Assembly: GCA_039707465.1 (NCBI GenBank)
Contig: CM077645.1
Location: 166,464,003-166,528,002 of the forward strand
Reading direction: 5' to 3'
Source: Rhabdophis nuchalis
Lineage: Eukaryota > Chordata > Lepidosauria > Squamata > Natricidae
Length of the DNA stretch: 64,000 bases
The translations under genes and the position numbers were made by a program. This document shows, one piece after another, positions 58,070 to 64,000 of this stretch (position 1 is the first letter of the stretch; each line of letters begins with the position of its first letter). Under the pieces are notes generated by a model. That model was not told where the DNA came from and searched no databases. It saw nothing but the letters and a program-made list of their open reading frames with translations.

Positions 58070-58330
58070 TCAAGATTGCAGCTTGTATCGTTGCAACGTC
58101 GGCTCCTCCCTCCCTAATTGCAGTATAGGATCCAACACCAGGATCCTATACTGCAATTGTTTTAGCCTGTGAAGAGAGGCCTTAGTGAAGAATGAAGAAG
58201 CCGTGGAGGCTTTCACTGCCCAAGCGGCTGCTTGGTGAGTGTTAACCAAAGTCTGCTCGGCCCATCTGTCCTCAGGGCACAAGAACTCCTCAGGAGCCCC
58301 TGAGACAGCTGACGGGAAAGACAGTGCCAC
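58070..58330 (-). pseudogene. DIRS-like gag, C-terminal segment
   Basis: 86 residues, including EEFLCPEDRWAEQTLVNTHQ and AVKASTASSFFTKASL. It corresponds to the Ala-rich helical region expected after the acidic part. It is separated from 58385 by a stop and frame change. Confidence 0.45.
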
Positions 58331-58384
58331 TATTGGAGCATCTACAGATGCTCTACAGATGGAAACTCTAGCAACTTGGTCAAT

Positions 58385-58807
58385 TTAGGCCCACAAATTT
58401 GAAGAGGACGGCTTCAAAAGGCCCATAAAGGCAGGCTGGTCTAGGGAAATCCCCTCATCTTCAGATAATTCAGAGTCCCTGCTGATATCGCTCTCTTCCT
58501 CTTCAGATAGAGAAGACCTGCTCAGGGACCTATCCACCAGAGTAGTGGCCTGGGGCCGAGACTTCTGGCCTGCCTTGTACCATCTACGGGAGCTGCCAGC
58601 CTCTGAAGAGTGAGGAAAATCTCTCTGCTGTAACCCTGCAGCAATGCCCTGCTTAATGGCTTCTGAAATTATTGCAGTCATATCTGGCATCTCCACCCTA
58701 TGCAAAGAGCTAGGGCCAGGTGAATGGAGATGGTAATATAGAAGGAAAAACTGAAGGAGAATCTGACTGCAGGCCTTCAGCGGCTGACAAGGGGATGTCC
58801 TCCTCAC
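58385..58807 (-). pseudogene. DIRS-like gag, central acidic segment
   Basis: The open frame contains MPDMTAIISEAIKQGIAAGL followed by a Ser/Arg-rich stretch and the acidic LSEEEESD block with DQPAFMGLLKPSSSNL. The start of this frame overlaps the preceding frame, so one frameshift separates the two. Confidence 0.55.
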
Positions 58808-59123
58808 TGTCAGGAAATGGTTTCCTCAACTGGAGAGAAGCCTGGGCCACAATGGGCTCCGAAATGGGTGGAGAACAAATCTGGCCTTGGGACCGCCCAG
58901 CTGCTTTCTTAGCAGCCTCTTTCTGGGCCCTTGCAAATTCCCTATCCAGGGCCATTTGTAGCCTGCTCTCTTCTTTCTGTGAGGCCTTTGAAACTTTTGC
59001 AGGGGGCTCCTCTTGACTGAGTTGGGAAGAGGCTGCCCTCTTCCACCCTGCTTCAACCCCTGATGGCCCAGCTATCACCTCCTGTGGTGGTGATGGTCCA
59101 ATGGTCGCCTCTCGATCAGTCAT
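58710..59123 (-). pseudogene. DIRS-like gag, N-terminal segment
   Basis: 137 residues, Glu- and Lys-rich, with SQEEPPAKVSKASQKEES and QMALDREFARAQKEAAKKAA (helix-prone), then FPDSEEDIPLS. It precedes the central segment with a frame change near 58710-58800. Confidence 0.5.
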
Positions 59124-59710
59124 GCCCCCAGCTCCGACTGTGTGGCTATGCTGTGGTTCAGGCTTTCCTGGGCCCTCTCCACTTCAAAAACTGGGCTCGC
59201 CTGGGCCCTGAGAGGTACGTTCGGCTCATCTGGGCATTTGTGACTTCTGTGACACTCTCCTGGGCTGTAAGAGGAAATCGCTGTAAAAAAGGTCTTTCAA
59301 AATGGTGGTCAGGGCTTTCGCAGCAAAGAAAGCCAGATCAAAATAGTGGCTGGCTCCATGAGGGCTCTCAAAATGGCACCCGCTAAGTAGGGAGAGGCTG
59401 CTGCTCCCAGCCAGCCCAAGAAATTCATCTCACCACTTACCGCACCTCCGCAGACTGCGCAGCACAGCTGGAGATTGAGGCATACGATCCAGATGTTTGG
59501 AACCCTTGTTGCAGTGGCATAGCGCTGGGGCCAATGCCCTGCAGCTTGACGTGCTCTGGTGAACCCAGGAAATGCCTCGGGCTGCTCCACCTGTGGATCT
59601 CAATAACAGGGAGCCAGCCACAATCAAATAAAGTCTTTTCTTGTTCCTAACTAACTCAGTTGCTGCTAGAAAAATATTTTCTCAGGAGAGAAGCTTTTTT
59701 TCATCTAGTC

Positions 59711-60060
59711 CAGGGTTCCCCAATCCCCGGGCCGCGGACTGGTGATGGTCCGTGGCTTGATAGGAACCGGGCCAAAGCGAGCGGCGCAACTCTTAGAAAG
59801 GGCTGGAGAAGAGGAGGGAGGAGGGGGCAGCCCCCTGGGCAGAGCACGCGCCGAGGGCGGGAGATCACAGGCGTGGCCGCTCATGCCGTTGGGGGCCAGA
59901 GAGGGGCGAGTGAGCCGACTCACCCCCCCTGTGCGCGCATGCGCCACCTGTTCCCCCTCCCCCCGCTACCCCTCTACGCCGGCCAAGCCATGGCCACCAG
60001 TCCGCAGAATTTTTTTAACATGAAACCGGTCCCTGGTGCCAAAAAGGTTGGGTACCCCTG
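59711..60060. mobile_element. hAT element, 350 bp, opposite to 62745
   Basis: It starts CAGGGTTCCCCAATCCCCGG and ends AAAAAGGTTGGGTACCCCTG. Flanks ATCTAGTC (59703-59710) and GTCTAGTC (60061-60068) agree in seven of eight bases. GC-rich interior, no coding capacity. Confidence 0.88.
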
Positions 60061-60249
60061 GTCTAGTCCCAATGGAGACTGAGTCTAAAGCTGGGCGGAG
60101 CCAGTGCAGAAAGCAGGATATTGGGGGGAAATGCAGACTCAGTCCCTATTGGAACAGACAGACTTAATCCATTCTGGATGCTATCTTCACCAACAATGGA
60201 GAACCATATAGTCCTTTACCAGTCTCTCAAAACACTTCATCATTATGCA

Positions 60250-60789
60250 GCAGCTGCCAAAAAAGCCAACACAGTTCTAGGCTGCATCAACAGAGGGATA
60301 GAATCTAGATCGCGTGAAGTGTTAATGCCACTGTATAGTGCCTTGGTAAGGCCACACTTGGAATACTGCATACAGTTTTGGTCGCCACGATGTAGAAAAG
60401 ACGTGGAGACTCTGGAAAGAGTGCAAAGAAGAGCAACCAAGATGATTAGAGGACTGGAGACTAAGACATATGAAGAACGGCTGCAGGAACTGGGTATGTC
60501 TAGTTTGATGAAGAGAAGGACCAGGGGAGACATGATAGCAGTGTTCCGATATCTCAGAGGGTGCCACAAAGAAGAGGGAGTCAAACTTTTCTCCAAGACA
60601 CCTGGGGGCAGGACAAGGAGCAATGGGTGGAAACTAACCAAGGAGAGAAGCAACTTAGAACTAAGGAGAAATTTCCTAACAGTAAGAACAATTAACCTCT
60701 GGAACAGCTTGCCTCCAGCAGTTGTGAATGCCCCAACCCTGGAAGTCTTTAAAAAGATGTTAGACAGCCATTTGTCTGAAATGGTATAA
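60250..60789 (+). pseudogene. CR1 ORF2, C-terminal 180 residues
   Basis: From AAAAKKANTVLGCINRGI to LDSHLSEMV and stop, in one frame. The catalytic core is missing. The open frame extends upstream to 60121 through host sequence, which is chance. Confidence 0.92.
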
Positions 60790-60874
60790 GATTCCTGCCC
60801 ATGCAGGGGGTTGGACTAGAAGACCTACAAGGTCCCTTCCAACTCTGCTATTGTATTGTATTGTATTGTATTGT
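60250..60874 (+). mobile_element. CR1 LINE, 5'-truncated, same family as 220-3554
   Basis: It starts inside ORF2 and runs to the 3' UTR and a (TTGTA)n tail. The predicted ORF2 end is identical residue for residue to that of the copy at 303-843. ATTATGCA at 60242-60249 recurs at 60875-60882, an 8-bp duplication (GCA also matches the element at the left junction). Confidence 0.95.
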
Positions 60875-60889
60875 ATTATGCAAATGAGT

Positions 60890-62395
60890 GCAACTGAATG
60901 GTAATCATTAAGCAATGTGAATATAGTTTTTGGGGCAGTGGTACAATGATTGAAGTGTTAAAACATTATGTAACCAGTATTACAACTTACAACCAAAATT
61001 CCAAACTCAGTTGTGGTCATACGTCAAGGAGTATTTGTCCTGCTTGTTTTGTATTTCCTGTCAATCAATACAAGATACGTATTTGTTTATCATCCTCACA
61101 GGAAATTGCAAGCATATGGGTAGAATTATACTTCACAATCTGAGTCCAGAGCTACTCATTTCTCTGCACTGAGAGCAAATTTCAAGCAAAGCAGGGGTCC
61201 CTGTAGAGGCAATTCAAGGGGCTCATGAGATAGTTTCCCACTTTTTTCCTGGCCAAACAAATGCTCTATTTATAAACAAAGGCTTGATTCCAGATTTAAC
61301 AAAATTGCACCAGGAAAGAAGGGAGACAAGAACCTACATTTTCAGTTCTTTTTTTTGTCCTTGTTCTCCAGTCCCTTCTGTCCTGAAAGATTAGTTATAC
61401 ACCACCCGGAGCCACTTGCTCAAGAAATGGGAAGTAATATCAATTAGATACATAAATAAATAAATTGGGGAGCCACTTCAGAGACACAAGAAATGATCCT
61501 GGAGGTTCAGAAGAAGAGCAAATAGTAATCATTTCCCTATTCCTGTCTATTTTATTTTATTTTGATGGATAAAAGGAAAGAGCTTTTCTGTTTAAGGAAG
61601 GCCAATTTAAATGGTAGGCAGACCTCACAACTTCTATTGTTTCATACAATATGAAATTCAATAAGCATGCAAAGCTCTTTTCATTCCATGCCTATTACGT
61701 AAGCTCCTCATTGATATGGGGTTCTCAGTTGTTTTACAATTTCCACTAACCATTCTCATTACTGTATTGCTAAATTTGTGTTTCAGGATTTTTCTTTATT
61801 TTATAAGTTTCCTCACCTGAAAGAGAGTAAAATAAGAAGATGAATGGTAGAATTTATCTAAAACTACAGAAAATGTTCATCATATGTATATGCTGTATAT
61901 GCACATAAAAATAAACCTCAGTTTTTTTCTGTATATATTATATTTGATGTGATCCGGCATAAGCCACGTCTGATACTATATCTGTTTGGAACATACCCTA
62001 CTTTGAAAAGATATAATTATTAGTGACTCTACTAATCTTTTTTTTTATATGTAATTGGTAATAATGCATCCTTACCTATGCATTTTCCCTCTTTTTAAAC
62101 CATCCAGATAGCAATAAACTGGACAATCACAATACAGACAATACATTACTTACAAACAGGTTAAATTCTGAGAAATAGTTTGTAAGTCCACTTTGTTCAC
62201 AAATCCAAATAAGCATAAAAAATATGCAAGTGAAAGTCAGTTCTAATCCATTCCCTCTTCTCCTGACTTCCATAACCTTTAGCCGAAGTTGCAGACAAGT
62301 TTATACAGACAAAGGTTTGCAACTTGAAAGTTCATAAGTAAAATAATGTTGTAGTTGAATTCCGTTTTCCCCATTGCATTAAAAAATAAAGTACC
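60890..62395. other. No gene recognised
   Basis: AT-rich DNA. 61396-61465 (CCACCCGGAGCCACTTGCTC with an AATAAATAAA end) is a LINE 3' tail. Confidence 0.5.
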
Positions 62396-62405
62396 CTATC
62401 TAGTC

Positions 62406-62586
62406 CAGTGATGGTGAACCTTTTTTGGCTCACGTGCCAAAAGCGTGAGGAGCACGGGGGGAGGGTGTGTGTGCACAGGTGTGCCACACCCATAATGCTT
62501 TGTGCATGACCCTCCAGAGGTGAAAAATGGCCTCAAAAGGCCGAAATTAGCTGGCCAGCCTACGTGCCATAGGTTCGCCATCACGG
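62406..62586. mobile_element. hAT miniature transposon, 181 bp, TSD ATCTAGTC
   Basis: The ends CAGTGATGGTGAACC and GGTTCGCCATCACGG are inverted repeats with two mismatches. Perfect duplication ATCTAGTC at 62398-62405 and 62587-62594. Non-coding. Confidence 0.95.
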
Positions 62587-62744
62587 ATCTAGTCCAAGAA
62601 TCCAGGAAAGACCATGATTCATTCTTTCTCCTCCTGCCTTGCTTCCTATATTGTATACAAATTGGGCATTTAGGTTCAACATAAAACATATGGCCGCACA
62701 CTGTCCTAGAAGGTTTAGCTTTCCCTTTTTAACATTTTCTAGAG

Positions 62745-63091
62745 CAGGGGTCCCCAACCTTTTTTGCACCAGGGACCGGTTTCATTTTAAAGAAAATTCT
62801 GCGGACCGGCTGGCATAGAGGAGGAGCGGGGGGGGGGGACTGGTGGCGCATGCGCACCCGGGGGGAGGGGGAACAGGCGGTGCATGCTCACGGGGGGGGG
62901 GAGTCAGCTCACTCGGCCCTCTAGGGCCTCCAATGGCGCAAACCGCCATACCTGCCCTCTCCCGCATCCGGTGTGCACTCTGCCCAGGGGGCTGCCCCCT
63001 CCTCCCTCCTCCTCCTCTCCGGCCTTGTGGCCCAGTTCCTATCAAGCCACAGACCGGCACCGGTCCGCGGACCGGGGGTTGGGGACCCCTG
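62745..63091. mobile_element. hAT element, 347 bp, TSD TTCTAGAG
   Basis: The ends CAGGGGTCCCCAACC and GGTTGGGGACCCCTG are perfect inverted repeats. Perfect duplication TTCTAGAG at 62737-62744 and 63092-63099. GC-rich centre. The frames over it are not genes. Confidence 0.95.
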
Positions 63092-63099
63092 TTCTAGAG

Positions 63100-64000
63100 G
63101 TAATAGCTGAATAATTAAATGGTGGGTTTTTTTCCTTCAAAAATAAAGACCCCTGAAATTATTTTATGGTGTATTCCTTTTTAAAAATGCTATAAAAACA
63201 AAAGAATAACCATTTAAAAAAAAATTCAAAAATCAACCAATTTTATATATCTTAATAAATATTTAAAAATAATTGGGAAAATACTAGAGATACTTCTTTA
63301 AATCTAACTCTTTATTAGGCGATATGCCTTGTCAATAATTTAGCCATAGAAGGTGACAGCACCTCATCAGGGTTGCTGATCTTGAAAAGGTAACCATGAC
63401 TGAATTTGATTGGTAGAGGATTGGGGGGGGAAACCAGGAAACTTTACAGATGTATGTAGGCTAGATTGAGACATTAAAAGAAAAATCTCAGAAATTATGA
63501 ATGGCAAAGTATTTCCAAAATGTTATCAAGAAAACATGGGGACATATCCCTGTAGATTTAAGGAAGACTAATTCTTTAGCAGGATTATTGATTATATATT
63601 CCATAATTCATTTTCACAATTTTATTTCCATTATAAACTGACTTTTCTATGTTTTTAAATTCCACAGATAAGGTTCAAAGGGACTGGTTAGCAGAATCAC
63701 TATGTGGAAAATGAAACATGGAAGAGAAAAGACTTATCATACAATATGACATTTTCAATTAATGTTCCAATTCTTAATAAATATTGGCTTACTATCATCA
63801 TTGTTCCTTAAGGATATAAACATGATATTAAACTGTATATCCAAATGTGGATTTTATCATTATATGCTGAATTATCAACATACTGTCTTTAAAGAAGACA
63901 ATCATTCAACATTACAAAAAAGTCATTCTGGATATGTACTGACTTTGGGAATGAATAAGAATATTGCTTTGTGTGCCAGCAATTTATATCAAAATTAAGC
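63100..64000. other. No gene recognised
   Basis: AT-rich DNA to the end of the window. The frame at 63762-63998 has no motif. Confidence 0.5.

Larger units (their letters stand above)
57860..59640 (-). mobile_element. DIRS-like retrotransposon, gag region
   Basis: Three overlapping minus-strand frames carry an acidic serine-rich gag-like protein with the segment LSEEEESDISRDSELSEDEG followed by DQPAFMGL, a block I associate with DIRS-type gag proteins in reptiles. An inverted motif (CCCAATGGAGACTGAGTCT at 60066-60084, AGACTCAGTCCCTATTGG at 60135-60152) lies upstream, where DIRS terminal repeats would be. No reverse transcriptase or tyrosine recombinase is in the window. Confidence 0.6.

Noticed and set aside
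59660..60082. 140-codon GC-rich frame
   Set aside because: Falls within the hAT element at 59711-60060, whose ends and target duplication explain the sequence.

Overview
This is a gene-poor, AT-rich stretch of a vertebrate nuclear genome. The repeats point to a squamate reptile, most likely a snake: young CR1 elements, L2 and Rex1-like LINEs, R4/Dong-like fragments, tRNA-derived SINEs, many hAT and mariner-like miniature elements, a tail resembling the snake L3/CR1 type, and long (CT)n, (GA)n and (CA)n runs. I see no rRNA or tRNA gene, no CRISPR array and no prokaryotic gene organisation. The species is an inference from repeat types only.

Layout. 54-9047 is one almost intact Ty3/Gypsy chromovirus with a Gag-Pol frame ending in a chromodomain. 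By eye its two 369-bp LTRs are identical. A 5'-truncated CR1 with an open 957-residue ORF2 sits in antisense inside the U3 part of the 5' LTR. The 11 bases just after the 5' LTR can pair with 11 bases inside the LTR, which is the layout of a self-primed (Tf1/sushi type) retrotransposon, and no TGG-type tRNA primer site is present. 9053-33000 is intergenic or intronic DNA with an L2 copy (13876-15127), old CR1 ends, microsatellites, a composite CTAC/minisatellite element (23190-24185) and miniature DNA transposons, including a perfect 135-bp hairpin. 33000-51000 has L2 ends, SINEs, two R4/Dong-like pieces in swapped order, and a Penelope-like foldback with a hammerhead-like core. 51730-51870 (minus strand) is the only host coding exon I can support: one LDL-receptor class A module with splice signals on both sides. 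52138-60874 is a retroelement cluster: a 1.83-kb non-autonomous element with a 16-bp target duplication, nested L2 copies, a Rex1-like LINE, an L1-like ORF1, a DIRS-like gag and a second copy of the young CR1. 62406-63091 holds two hAT elements with perfect 8-bp target duplications.

The host gene crossing this window runs on the minus strand and appears to have large introns; its identity is not established. The most notable points are the self-priming chromovirus interrupted by a still younger CR1, and the CR1 pair near 0.3 kb and 60 kb whose shared coding part is identical at the protein level. Together they suggest LINE and LTR activity in the recent past.
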